Shown one piece after another: positions 25,101-31,413 of a stretch of 31,413 bases of DNA. Made by a program: the position numbers and the translations under genes. The DNA comes from a virus, in the IMG/VR virus record IMGVR_UViG_3300032116_000883, positions 1 through 31,413 of that record, one strand, 5' to 3'. The first letter of the stretch is position 1. Every line of letters begins with the position of its first letter. The notes below the pieces were generated by a model. The model saw only the letters and a program-made list of their open reading frames with translations. It was not told where the DNA came from and did no database searches.

Positions 25101-27692
25101 GCTGTATTAAAAGCTGCTGTAAAGTCAATTAAAGAGGCTGCATTACTTGGAGCTAAAGGAGCTGCGGCTATAGAGGCTGGAATCAAATATATTAAAGCCA
25201 ACCATTCAGGAGCATTTAATGAAGATAAGTTTCGTGCTGACATGGAGTCTAAAATGAGAGCGTCAGGAATCAAGTTTGGCAAGAAAAAATCTGTCACTCC
25301 CAAACAAACAAAGTCAATCCTTGATGCTATCGAGCAAAAGGCAAATAGATTGAAGCCTGAGAATAAGAAAAAGTTCCTTGCGGATATTGTTCAAGAAGTT
25401 GAGCAGGAGGGCGGATTGACAGAGGATAGATTCACCGAAATGTATTCCGAAGCTCTTGGATTACCAACAATGAATAAAGAGCTTGCGGAGAGACTAAAAG
25501 GGTACGCTAAAATTATTAACGATGGAGAGAAAGCTGAATCGAAATATAAAGGTATCCTAAGAAAATTGTCGGAAGCGAGAAGCGCTAATGATAATGCATC
25601 GATGAAAAGCCTTGAGGCTGAAAAATCTCAAGCATTATCAGAAATGAATAAAGCTGTTCTTGAAGCTAAAAAGGCAAACGAGGAGATAAGTATATTATTT
25701 AAAGGTAACAAAAAGTTGTCTGATACCTTCATAGGCATGATGCAACTTGGGGCGTTAACCCCAGGGTCAATCGTTAAGAATATTTCTGGTATGCCTATTG
25801 AATTAGCAATCAGAGCGCTATCAGCAAGAGTGGAAACACCAATTTACTACATACTAAAAGGATTAACAAAAACTGGAATGCTTAACGAGAAGTGGGCGGA
25901 GAAAACATCTGCACCTCAAGCAAGAGCTGTAGGAGCGTTTCTTGCTCACCCAAAAGCATTACGCAAATTCTACGAAGCTGTTGTTAACGGAAGTCTTGGT
26001 GAGGATTATAATGTTAGAGAGTCACACAACTCTATAACTCCGCTTAGGGCCGCTAAGAACTTACTTAATGGATCGACAAAAGGAGACCGTTCAGCATTTG
26101 CAGCAAACCTTCTTGAGGCTCTTCCGCAAGGATATATGGCTGCATTTATGGGTAGAGCACTTGCCGGTCCTGACGCATTCTTTAGAGGCGTAGCAGAAGC
26201 AGCAAAAGCTTACGAGCTTGGAACAATGAAGGGCCTTCAAAACGAGGAGCTTGAATTATTCATGCTTGACCCAGACCCAGAATCTCAAAAGAAGATAGCT
26301 AGAGCTGGTGATGAGGTTACGTTTCAGCAGGATAATATTGTTACATCAATGATTAGTGGTGCCAAGCAGGGAGCTAAAAACTTTGCTGAGAAAAATAAAA
26401 CGGTTGATAGCGTTAAAAATTCTCCACTAATGTCGATTGCTAAAGTGGTAGCGAAAACACAGATGCTTTACGTTAAGACTCCAACGAATATTTTTGGAAG
26501 AGTACTTAAAACGATAATGCCAGAGATATCTATTGGAGAAGCTGCTATAGCCGCTAAAAATGGTGACGTAGAGAAGTTTACTAAAAAGATGTCCGAAGCG
26601 TCCGTAGGCTACGCATTCAGATTTATAGCATACTCCTTACTTGCGGCAGGTCACGTTGAGCCACCATTGGAAGATAGAGATGAGAAGCTTAATCTTCAAA
26701 ATGACCCTGACGTAAAACATGCGGGGAAAATGAATATCAGCGCAATTGGTAGAAAGTTTGCATTTCAAGATGAAACGCACAGAGATACCGATGTTTGGGT
26801 GGATTATATGCAATGGCTTGGCTCAGGAGGAATCGCTTTAGGTTCCTATGCTCAACTTTACAAAGATATGCCAAGAGATGAGTTAGGTAGAAAATCATTT
26901 ATTGCTCCAACAAACGCATATCAAATGTTACCAGCTGCAGCGCGTAGCGTAATGGACTTATCATTCATGCAGGCAACCGGTGAACTTATGGATGCATTAA
27001 GAGATGAAGATAAAGCTGTTAAGTGGGGAGCAACAACCATTGGAACACTTGGAACACCAATTGTACCAAACACTGTTGGCAATATATCAAAAGGGTTAAA
27101 CGACTCTAAAAAAGAGGTTCGTGACCCTAACCTTATCAATAAAGTAGTGAATGATTTCAAGTACAAATTATTTATGGGGGGGCAGCTTCCGTCAAAGGTT
27201 AATTTGTGGGGAGAAGAAGTTGGAACAACGCCAGAAGGTAAAGGATTAGGGTATTACCTATTTAACGTAGCTAAGCCTGAGAATCCTGACGAGAACTCTA
27301 TCGGATACAAGATTGCTGAGCTTTACGACAGAACAAAAGATAAACGCGTAGTGCCAGAGCTTCCGTCAAATGAGATCACGATACGAAAAGTTAAAGTGCC
27401 TCTTACTGCAGAAGAAACAGAAACACTTCAAAAGTTTGTAGGTAAGCAACGAGCTTCGTTAGTGGCTGCGTATATCAAAGCTGGAGAATTTAATAACCAG
27501 GATGACAACGATAGAGCTCAGACGCTAAGCAATATCTATAACGAAGGAAAGAAGGTTGGAACAAAAATGTTCACCGATTCATCTGACAGAATAAATGCTC
27601 TTGACCGTGACATTCCAAAACAAAAATCTGGCGGGATAAAGAAGGATGGTAAGCCTAAAAAGCCAACAAAACCTAAGAAGCCAACTTTTTAG
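21990..27692 (+). CDS. Giant internal/cargo virion protein (1900 aa; 1935 if fused)
   Basis: This is the longest gene of the window. After a Ser-, Pro- and Gln-rich linker (about 1-70) comes a long helical, Lys/Glu-rich region. Gly- and Ala-rich hydrophobic stretches follow near residues 317-400 (GSIAAAVIPGVGAASKIPGI, LAPILGLVNSWGAKGI) and near 490-515 (NAALGAAAGTAFSGLGALSG). Then there is a coiled-coil-prone centre with acidic Glu/Thr/Pro linkers. Around residues 1244-1294 the motif LGALTPGSIVKNISGMPIEL resembles large-polyvalent-protein-associated segments of phage internal proteins. The C-terminus is Lys- and Pro-rich (KDGKPKKPTKPKKPTF) and could bind DNA. No lysozyme, protease or polymerase motif was recognised. 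By size, position and membrane-prone stretches it matches ejection proteins such as T7 gp16 in role, or crAss-like cargo. The ATG at 21990 is probably not the true start; see the preceding 40-codon piece. Confidence 0.75.
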   Translation: MQKKNIPTTQSAAPFMDSVQEPTKPSEVGGVTPEQPLWVDPSLKSTSPSASSTSAPGISISGGLGNQSNQQPIVENQNTPKYDLSKLYDFNAPQKTPEQVSAERAIELRKPEKVKLAEQRIKDVDTKIVDISREWNKIEQAAIKQAESYQGLVDQFNDPMTPPELKQQLSEKAKLMEADNKSILATYEDVKKRAAKLQSAKSTLNKVGDVYDKLSMDENDDALKATGLFLDKTYNALTGVIGGTGAMIKSAGDVMGFTEPLEATANLIEEKQGRAAANAFRKEKGIGSQTFTDILGDGLMDASADLKADINEKYADKHYVVSTLGEITGSIAAAVIPGVGAASKIPGIVSGAMLGADQVYSTAEQAGLTDKDAGLMTLTLAPILGLVNSWGAKGIIDATAGKAFINEVVKTSIKDLAGKTVSKEFMTSLLSTNIKEVGKKYGAIMLNSAKEEGLAEGLEAEITSAAENIYDVAKGEEKYKTDFFSAETQKNAAMNAALGAAAGTAFSGLGALSGDVKNKRFTTGQYEQIKNISSSPDMMKKFTDMLKTEIDANHITQEQADNIVNNVDAISKIDKEIPDTIKNTQKRMDAIELLRERAELEKEIEGKDKFVSAPQNERIKEINQSLEAIAKGKSTIDVKDAKTGEEVKKPILEKGYEYNAVTDKAGNKYYTQTDKRSGEETFITEEEFNKGKGIVVEPKVEAAAETVKAEPKVGDTTELPPQIEGAQPRKMVFTKDGWMQEVGGEPTKVGAILQEQANSKFMETAPDVVVEAKVEENAPLGGEPKPVETPPATPIETVTEEDVKDEERNTRSVWKRVLENSGDEELNKGLEAEGVDYVVKKEGLTKDAARKVLDGAIETNTVADLEKVILDDKNKMDRTTRGVLSAMVGKHFFDLMNGAEDFETRSKYSKLHYKYINRAAELATEGGQQGNAIGKVIKEMYANDEDFLIKNLEDKMNEANETKLDPHKEAIKTTYEQIQSILKTPEGEQAISEEIEKRAESLFGKETQKKISTFFDDIIKGIDDSGRMYSSVVPISPAVLKAAVKSIKEAALLGAKGAAAIEAGIKYIKANHSGAFNEDKFRADMESKMRASGIKFGKKKSVTPKQTKSILDAIEQKANRLKPENKKKFLADIVQEVEQEGGLTEDRFTEMYSEALGLPTMNKELAERLKGYAKIINDGEKAESKYKGILRKLSEARSANDNASMKSLEAEKSQALSEMNKAVLEAKKANEEISILFKGNKKLSDTFIGMMQLGALTPGSIVKNISGMPIELAIRALSARVETPIYYILKGLTKTGMLNEKWAEKTSAPQARAVGAFLAHPKALRKFYEAVVNGSLGEDYNVRESHNSITPLRAAKNLLNGSTKGDRSAFAANLLEALPQGYMAAFMGRALAGPDAFFRGVAEAAKAYELGTMKGLQNEELELFMLDPDPESQKKIARAGDEVTFQQDNIVTSMISGAKQGAKNFAEKNKTVDSVKNSPLMSIAKVVAKTQMLYVKTPTNIFGRVLKTIMPEISIGEAAIAAKNGDVEKFTKKMSEASVGYAFRFIAYSLLAAGHVEPPLEDRDEKLNLQNDPDVKHAGKMNISAIGRKFAFQDETHRDTDVWVDYMQWLGSGGIALGSYAQLYKDMPRDELGRKSFIAPTNAYQMLPAAARSVMDLSFMQATGELMDALRDEDKAVKWGATTIGTLGTPIVPNTVGNISKGLNDSKKEVRDPNLINKVVNDFKYKLFMGGQLPSKVNLWGEEVGTTPEGKGLGYYLFNVAKPENPDENSIGYKIAELYDRTKDKRVVPELPSNEITIRKVKVPLTAEETETLQKFVGKQRASLVAAYIKAGEFNNQDDNDRAQTLSNIYNEGKKVGTKMFTDSSDRINALDRDIPKQKSGGIKKDGKPKKPTKPKKPTF
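21994..22003 (+). other. A10 homopolymer, probable frameshift or slippage site
   Basis: Ten A residues follow GATGC. Removing one A joins the 21884 frame (D-A-K-K) to the long ORF (N-I-P-T-T). The run is long enough for polymerase slippage to make A9 transcripts. An assembly or sequencing indel is the simpler alternative. Confidence 0.6.
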
Positions 27693-27723
27693 AATAAAAA
27701 TTTAATTATAACGAAAAAATATA

Positions 27724-27731
27724 TACTTTTG
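27724..27731 (+). promoter_or_regulatory. -7 box (TACTTTTG) of the tail-fibre operon
   Basis: TACTTTTG lies 6 bases before the ATG at 27738, so the first fibre mRNA should be leaderless or nearly so. A TTG at -33 is absent; the region is AT-rich. Confidence 0.55.
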
Positions 27732-27737
27732 TAAGCA

Positions 27738-28307
27738 ATGGCGACAAAAACTAAAATAGCGATAAAGGAAGAAGAAAACAGTCTTATCATACAAGAATGT
27801 ACTGGTAAAATATCTTCCGACAATCCTTACGGGTGGGGACACCCAAATGCTAAGTTGTCAAACGTAACATCTTGCGTATTTGAAATATACAAGCCTAACG
27901 CTACAACACCTGTTATTTACAACGCTTTTCCTGATTACCCTACTGATGACACTACACTTCAATATGAAGTATTAACATCAGCTATGGGGTTAAACTACAT
28001 GGAGAGCGGAGTATGGAGAGTTGGCATGCGTACAGCAGGAACGCTAGATAACGGAATGCCATTTGAATACTACTGCGAAACAAAAGAAGTATTTGTAAAA
28101 CACGCAGAATGCTGCGTAGACAAACTAAGAGCTAGAACAGCTAATATACCACCGAACGCATTAATGAAAGATTTAAGAATGAAATCTGCGGCTGAATTAT
28201 CAGCATTAATTACTACAGTGAAATGGGCCAAAGGAAAAGGCGATTTCAATGTAGCGCAAACAAAATTATCATTCATCAACCTACAGTGTCAAAACTGCTG
28301 CGGGTAA
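27738..28307 (+). CDS. Unknown tail-region protein with a cysteine-rich C-terminus
   Basis: This 189-residue protein starts MATKTKIAIKEEENSLIIQE. The first 120 residues look like a beta-sandwich, with CTGKISSDNPYGWGHPNAKL and GVWRVGMRTAGTLDNG. A helical segment (NALMKDLRMKSAAELSALIT) leads to the end INLQCQNCCG. Cysteines stand at 21, 46, 113, 125, 126, 184, 187 and 188. The CxxCC end directly precedes a gene beginning with a CxxC...CCC motif. I recall proteins with a similar GWGxPN segment in Bacteroidota phages near tail genes but not their function. It heads the fibre operon and may be a fibre-attachment or adaptor protein, by position. Confidence 0.72.
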   Translation: MATKTKIAIKEEENSLIIQECTGKISSDNPYGWGHPNAKLSNVTSCVFEIYKPNATTPVIYNAFPDYPTDDTTLQYEVLTSAMGLNYMESGVWRVGMRTAGTLDNGMPFEYYCETKEVFVKHAECCVDKLRARTANIPPNALMKDLRMKSAAELSALITTVKWAKGKGDFNVAQTKLSFINLQCQNCCG

Positions 28308-28320
28308 AAATCTATAAACA

Positions 28321-28965
28321 ATGTGTAACATCTGCCACAAGACAGTATGCTGCTGCGAAAAAAGAATTTCTGTATTAGGTAAAAAAGGGGACCCTGGATC
28401 CATAGGACCAATTGGCCCTACTCCTGTAGTTGCAGCCAAACTTAACTTTTACGAAGAGAAAATCTCTGCCGTAAACGTTAAAGATATGGCTAGTCCTAAT
28501 ATTTACGGCTTTCCTACAGGCTACAACACTCTAACGTACACAAATACGTCTGGCGTATCAAAGGATTTTATCGTGCATGCAGCTTACGATCATAAGGCGG
28601 AGATAAACTCAAACAATCAAAAGATTGAGAATTGGGTAGATGGAGCAATCGTTAAAACTGTTTCTGCTGTTGATACTGTTGAGTACGGAAACGTGGATAG
28701 GATAGATGTTGAAGCTTCGTTGTTTGATGGACTTTTAGTTGGAGACGCAATCAATATTGCTACACCAGCGCCAAACAATGTTACTACAGCTGCTCCAAAC
28801 CCTGTTGAATTTAGATTCATCACATACGAGCACGCTAAAAATGTAGCTATGTTTAAAAAGGTTACATTGCTTAACGGAGAGTCGGTAAGCTTGAAATTCA
28901 AAACAAAGGACAATACTACGCCTTCTCAGTTATTGAGAGCGCAAATATTTGTTCAAGAACTTTAA
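28321..28965 (+). CDS. Fibre-like protein with Cys-rich N-terminus and collagen-like stretch
   Basis: The 214-residue protein begins MCNICHKTVCCCEK, with Cys at 2, 5, 10, 11 and 12. Five collagen-like Gly-X-Y triplets follow from residue 20 (GKKGDPGSIGPIGPTP), a common trimerising stalk in phage fibres. The rest is strand-rich, ending in SLKFKTKDNTTPSQLLRAQI. It is a plausible trimeric fibre or adhesin subunit. The N-terminal cysteine spacing (C-x2-C-x4-CCC) is identical to that of the next gene, although the bodies of the proteins do not look related. The cysteines could bind zinc or another metal, or form disulphides. The receptor is unknown. Confidence 0.75.
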   Translation: MCNICHKTVCCCEKRISVLGKKGDPGSIGPIGPTPVVAAKLNFYEEKISAVNVKDMASPNIYGFPTGYNTLTYTNTSGVSKDFIVHAAYDHKAEINSNNQKIENWVDGAIVKTVSAVDTVEYGNVDRIDVEASLFDGLLVGDAINIATPAPNNVTTAAPNPVEFRFITYEHAKNVAMFKKVTLLNGESVSLKFKTKDNTTPSQLLRAQIFVQEL

Positions 28966-28976
28966 AATAAAAGACT

Positions 28977-29666
28977 ATGTGTAATAAATGCGGAAAAGTG
29001 AATTGCTGCTGCAGCCCTTGTGATGAGACTTCAATGAAAGCTATACGCAAGGAGGTAGACAATTTATATCAAAGTATCGAAACGCTTAATAATGCTACAA
29101 GATTCCTTACAAAAGGACATCCAATTATTGCGTTAGAAGATGCTGCTGATATTGTATTGTTTGACCCTGCTACAGGAAAAGGCTCCGGAATATGGGTCGG
29201 CTGGGGAGTATGCAATGGAAATAATTATCCTTCACCAATAGGAAACATCGCAACGCCAAACTTGGCAGACAGATTCTTAGCAGGTGTTGGAGGTTCTTAT
29301 GTTGTTGGAGCTCAAGGAGGAGCGAATACGGTTATTCTTTCTACGGCTGAAATGCCAACACATACACATGCACTTACTGACCCAGGACATAATCACGGAG
29401 TTACTGACCCAGGGCACACGCATGTTGCAACAGAAACGACACACATACACTCTGGACAGGTAGATGTTCCTGTAACGACATCTGTAGTTAAAGCAGCAAC
29501 GCCAGCAACGGCAGCGCCAGGGTCAATATCTATAGCTAGCGATAACACTGGAGTGACAGTTAATTCTGCAAGCACAGGCGTTACGATAGCGAACGAAGGA
29601 GGGTCAACGGCTCACGAGAACAGACCTCCTTACCATGCTGTATTATTTGTTAAAAAGATATTTTAA
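28977..29666 (+). CDS. Tail-collar domain fibre protein with HxH repeats
   Basis: This 229-residue protein begins MCNKCGKVNCCCSPC (Cys 2, 5, 10, 11, 12, 15), then a short helix and a collar domain. The collar family signs are PNLADRFLAGVG (94-105) and the end AHENRPPYHAVLFVKKI. Between them are four HxH motifs at 129, 138, 147 and 156, exactly nine residues apart. They lie in repeats such as HTHALTDPG and HNHGVTDPG. In T4-type fibres such HxH motifs bind metal ions along a trimeric needle, so a receptor-binding tip is likely. A Thr/Ala/Ser-rich stretch follows the histidines. It shares the N-terminal Cys tag with the gene before it. Confidence 0.85.
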   Translation: MCNKCGKVNCCCSPCDETSMKAIRKEVDNLYQSIETLNNATRFLTKGHPIIALEDAADIVLFDPATGKGSGIWVGWGVCNGNNYPSPIGNIATPNLADRFLAGVGGSYVVGAQGGANTVILSTAEMPTHTHALTDPGHNHGVTDPGHTHVATETTHIHSGQVDVPVTTSVVKAATPATAAPGSISIASDNTGVTVNSASTGVTIANEGGSTAHENRPPYHAVLFVKKIF

Positions 29667-29669
29667 GAT

Positions 29670-30035
29670 ATGAGTTTAAGCTCTAAAATAGAAGACGCAA
29701 AAACATGCGTTTCAAAGTTTGCCGAGAGATACGTTAAAGCGGTTACGTTTGGCGTAGATACCGATGATCTATTTTACGAGCTTATGCTTCTTGTTGGGTA
29801 TGTAGAATCGCTTGAGAGATACGAGTGTAACCCTACTAGAAATCTAACAACTAGAAATCTTTTAACTTATGAAGATTTTTTATTAACAGATAACAATAAA
29901 ATATTATCTTTGGGCGACACTTGCGAAACCGTATGTCTTGACCCTGATGAAGTTAACTGCTTATCGAAAGATGAAGTTTGCTTTATTTTAGAACAGATAT
30001 CATTGAAGTGTGAATCATGCTCCTGCGGGTGCTAA
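29670..30035 (+). CDS. Small cysteine-rich protein with CxxCxCxC terminus
   Basis: This 121-residue protein starts MSLSSKIEDAKTCVSKFAER. The N-terminal half is helical. There is a tandem five-residue repeat (TRNLTTRNLL) encoded by two copies of CTAGAAATCT. Ten cysteines occur, at 13, 53, 85, 89, 97, 104, 114, 117, 119 and 121, the last four as CESCSCGC at the very end. Such density is unusual for a phage protein of the cytoplasmic type. The gene begins 3 bases after the collar protein's stop. I do not recognise the family; it may cap or link the Cys-tagged fibres, but this is inference. Confidence 0.72.
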   Translation: MSLSSKIEDAKTCVSKFAERYVKAVTFGVDTDDLFYELMLLVGYVESLERYECNPTRNLTTRNLLTYEDFLLTDNNKILSLGDTCETVCLDPDEVNCLSKDEVCFILEQISLKCESCSCGC

Positions 30036-30047
30036 TAACATAAAGAC

Positions 30048-30191
30048 ATGCCAGAAAGCGTACCAACACAAACAAAAGAGATTAAAACGGTGGACATTGT
30101 TACATCGTTGAATCCAACCGATTATATACTAGCTATCCAAAACGGAAAGCTTGTAAAAATAAAAGTTTCAGACCTTAAAAAAATAGTATAA
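30048..30191 (+). CDS. Small 47-aa fibre-linked protein
   Basis: A 47-residue frame starts MPESVPTQTKEIKTVDIVTS. Its second half (LNPTDYILAIQNGKLVKIKV then SDLKKIV) follows a pattern I recall from the start of many phage tail fibres: a segment ending in a hydrophobic-xx-NG-xxx-K-h-xh-SDL turn. The gene is 12 bases after the previous stop and shares a TAATG junction with the next start, so it is translated in the operon. It has no cysteine, unlike its neighbours. The function is probably a fibre adaptor or N-terminal docking module made as a separate peptide. Confidence 0.65.
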   Translation: MPESVPTQTKEIKTVDIVTSLNPTDYILAIQNGKLVKIKVSDLKKIV

Positions 30192-30556
30192 TGGCTAGAG
30201 AAAAAACAGATTATAGCGCATACGCAGATTATGCTAAGTTGCTAAAAAAGAAATGTCAAGAAGAATCATCTTCTTCTAGCGGGTGTAGTGATTGTTCTGG
30301 CGGATGTTCAGATTGCAATGACTGCAGCGATGAAAAGTGTGGATGTTGTCCTGCGGGCCTTGTAGCTGTAGAAGATGCTAACGGTAATCATATTGGATGC
30401 TTAACCCCAAATGATGCTCAGCTTTACATGACTGACACATACAAATGCCCTGACGGTTACATTCGTGTAACAAGCGGAACAGGAGTATCAATGATATTTA
30501 TCGGTTGTTTAACACCTGCTGAATATGCTGTTTATGTAGCAGCAATCCCAGCTTAA
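30191..30556 (+). CDS. Cysteine-rich protein with a duplicated module
   Basis: This 121-residue protein has twelve cysteines. Residues 22-53 contain nine of them with Ser, Asp and Gly between (GCSDCSGGCSDCNDCSDEKC). The C-terminal two thirds hold a duplicated module: C53-P-A-G-L-V-A-V up to IGC70LTPNDA, and C86-P-D-G-Y-I-R-V up to IGC106LTPAEY. Each module is about 27-30 residues with a tyrosine near the end. I know no family with this layout. It follows the 47-residue gene in a TAATG overlap and precedes the BIG2 protein by 15 bases. It may be a disulphide-rich or metal-rich virion ornament. Confidence 0.75.
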   Translation: MAREKTDYSAYADYAKLLKKKCQEESSSSSGCSDCSGGCSDCNDCSDEKCGCCPAGLVAVEDANGNHIGCLTPNDAQLYMTDTYKCPDGYIRVTSGTGVSMIFIGCLTPAEYAVYVAAIPA

Positions 30557-30571
30557 TAATATAAAAAAGAT

Positions 30572-31174
30572 ATGGCATTAGAAAACAATATAGCGATTGG
30601 AGCCCCAGGGTCCATCACTACACCACCAGCAGGAGAAGTTACACGCTTCTTTAATACTGATTATACACCAGCACAGCTTTGGTACAAAGACGAGAATGGA
30701 GACATTTTTATCTGGCCAGAAACAGCAGAAGATGCTGATTGCTGCGCTTGTGAGATAGCTAAAAACTTAGCAGAGAAAATGGCTTGTAGCTTAGCGTCAG
30801 GTATGATTACTGCTGCCGAGTATCAAGCAATGGTAACTCTTGGAGTTTCTGTAATAGCTAAAGAAACTACAGATGTTTCTGGAAACAAAACATGTGAGGT
30901 TGGAATCAGCCCAGCATTTGTTGCTGCAACAGCATTGTCAACAAACCCTTCTGTTATCAACCCGTTGGCTGTAGGTAGCCAAAATGTTATAATACCAACG
31001 GTATTACCTGTTAATGCTACATTTAAGCAAGTGGTATGGACTTCATCAAACCCTACTATTGCGACAGTAGACTCGAATGGAGTTGTTACTGGAGTTGCTG
31101 CAGGTACTTGTACTATTACATGTACGCATGTTCTTGGAGTATTAACTGATACAACTACCGTTACTGTAGTTTAA
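30572..31174 (+). CDS. Fibre-type protein with a C-terminal BIG2 (Ig-like) domain
   Basis: The 200-residue protein begins like other phage fibre starts: GSITTPPAGEVTRFFNTDYT then LWYKDENGDIFIWPE. A cysteine group follows (DADCCACEIAKNLAEKMAC). From about residue 128 to the end is a bacterial Ig-like group 2 domain: LPVNATFKQVVWTSSNPTIA, TVDSNGVVTGVAAGTCTITC, ending TTTVTVV. BIG2 domains on virions commonly aid adhesion to surface glycans or mucus. It is the last fibre-type gene before the membrane protein at the right edge. No enzymatic domain is visible. Confidence 0.82.
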   Translation: MALENNIAIGAPGSITTPPAGEVTRFFNTDYTPAQLWYKDENGDIFIWPETAEDADCCACEIAKNLAEKMACSLASGMITAAEYQAMVTLGVSVIAKETTDVSGNKTCEVGISPAFVAATALSTNPSVINPLAVGSQNVIIPTVLPVNATFKQVVWTSSNPTIATVDSNGVVTGVAAGTCTITCTHVLGVLTDTTTVTVV

Positions 31175-31186
31175 TCATAAAAACAC

Positions 31187-31413
31187 ATGAGCCGAGATAT
31201 GAATTACGACCAAAGTAATTTTAACGGTATGCCACCGTTCATAATGTTGATACTTAGCGGAATCACAATGCTTTTTACAAAGGCATTTGTGCTTTTCGCA
31301 AGCATCTACACATGGCATGTACCTCCATTTATAATGGAATGCTTTCAAATGATAGCATGGATAGGGGTGTCAATAACAGGACTTGTCGCTGGATTGAATT
31401 ATTTTGGTATAAA
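31187..31413 (+). CDS. Holin-like membrane protein, C-terminus beyond the right edge
   Basis: An open frame starts at the ATG at 31187 and runs off the edge after 75 codons. It begins MSRDMNYDQSNFNGMPPFIM and has two likely membrane helices: about residues 17-41 (LILSGITMLFTKAFVLFASI) and 47-73 (FQMIAWIGVSITGLVAGLNY). A short polar N-terminus and two spans are typical of small holins, which open the inner membrane at the end of infection. The position after the fibre genes fits the start of a lysis cassette, with an endolysin expected just outside the window. Other small membrane proteins are possible. Confidence 0.6.
   Translation, partial: MSRDMNYDQSNFNGMPPFIMLILSGITMLFTKAFVLFASIYTWHVPPFIMECFQMIAWIGVSITGLVAGLNYFGI

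Noticed and set aside
29361-29468. Short spaced repeats considered as a CRISPR-like array
   Set aside because: The repeats encode the HxH motifs of a tail-collar protein in one open frame; the units are too short and are coding.
1-31413. tRNA genes, integrase or attachment sites
   Set aside because: None was recognised by eye; no recombinase motif or tRNA-like cloverleaf stood out, so no lysogeny claim is made.

Overview
The window reads as part of the genome of a short-tailed (podovirus-morphology) double-stranded DNA phage infecting a Bacteroidota host, probably a flavobacterium-like bacterium. Host assignment rests on repeated matches to the Bacteroidota promoter (a -7 box TAnnTTTG, in places with TTG about 19-21 bases upstream), A-rich start contexts without Shine-Dalgarno sequences, and AT-rich codon use. 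The order terminase, portal, scaffold-like, major capsid, four small connector-like genes, one very large nozzle protein and three large internal or cargo proteins resembles crAss-like and related Bacteroidota podoviruses. I made that comparison from memory of architecture and sequence style, not from a search.

Layout. Positions 1-2693 carry leftward genes: five tightly packed small genes of unknown role (one DUF3820-like) plus a partial gene at the left edge, headed by a two-HTH DNA-binding protein with a long structured leader. Positions 2694-3282 are a strand-switch hub with promoters in both directions, a leftward terminator, a possible attenuator and one isolated leftward gene (2932-3216) with late-gene-like codon use. 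From 3283 everything runs rightward: a zinc-ribbon protein, TerL, an unknown gene and portal; then scaffold-like protein and major capsid protein ending at a very strong terminator; then a 273-residue protein in a terminator-bounded segment; then connectors and nozzle; then internal (ejection/cargo) proteins ending with a 1900-residue ORF that appears to be joined to an upstream start by a frameshift at an A10 run; then tail-fibre genes, and at the right edge a holin-like membrane protein.

How it works together. TerL and portal package DNA into a shell of capsid and scaffold proteins. The connector and nozzle proteins form the tail, and the three internal proteins probably travel with the DNA into the host. 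The 27.7-31.2 kb operon builds receptor-binding fibres (collagen-like, collar/HxH and BIG2 domains).

Most unusual features: reuse of an identical N-terminal cysteine signature (C-x2-C-x4-CCC) in two adjacent fibre genes, with cysteine-rich termini or clusters in most of their neighbours; the A10 frameshift in the 1935-residue cargo protein; a TerL Walker A motif lacking the usual GK; apparently leaderless genes; and interleaved inverted repeats in the leader of the HTH gene.
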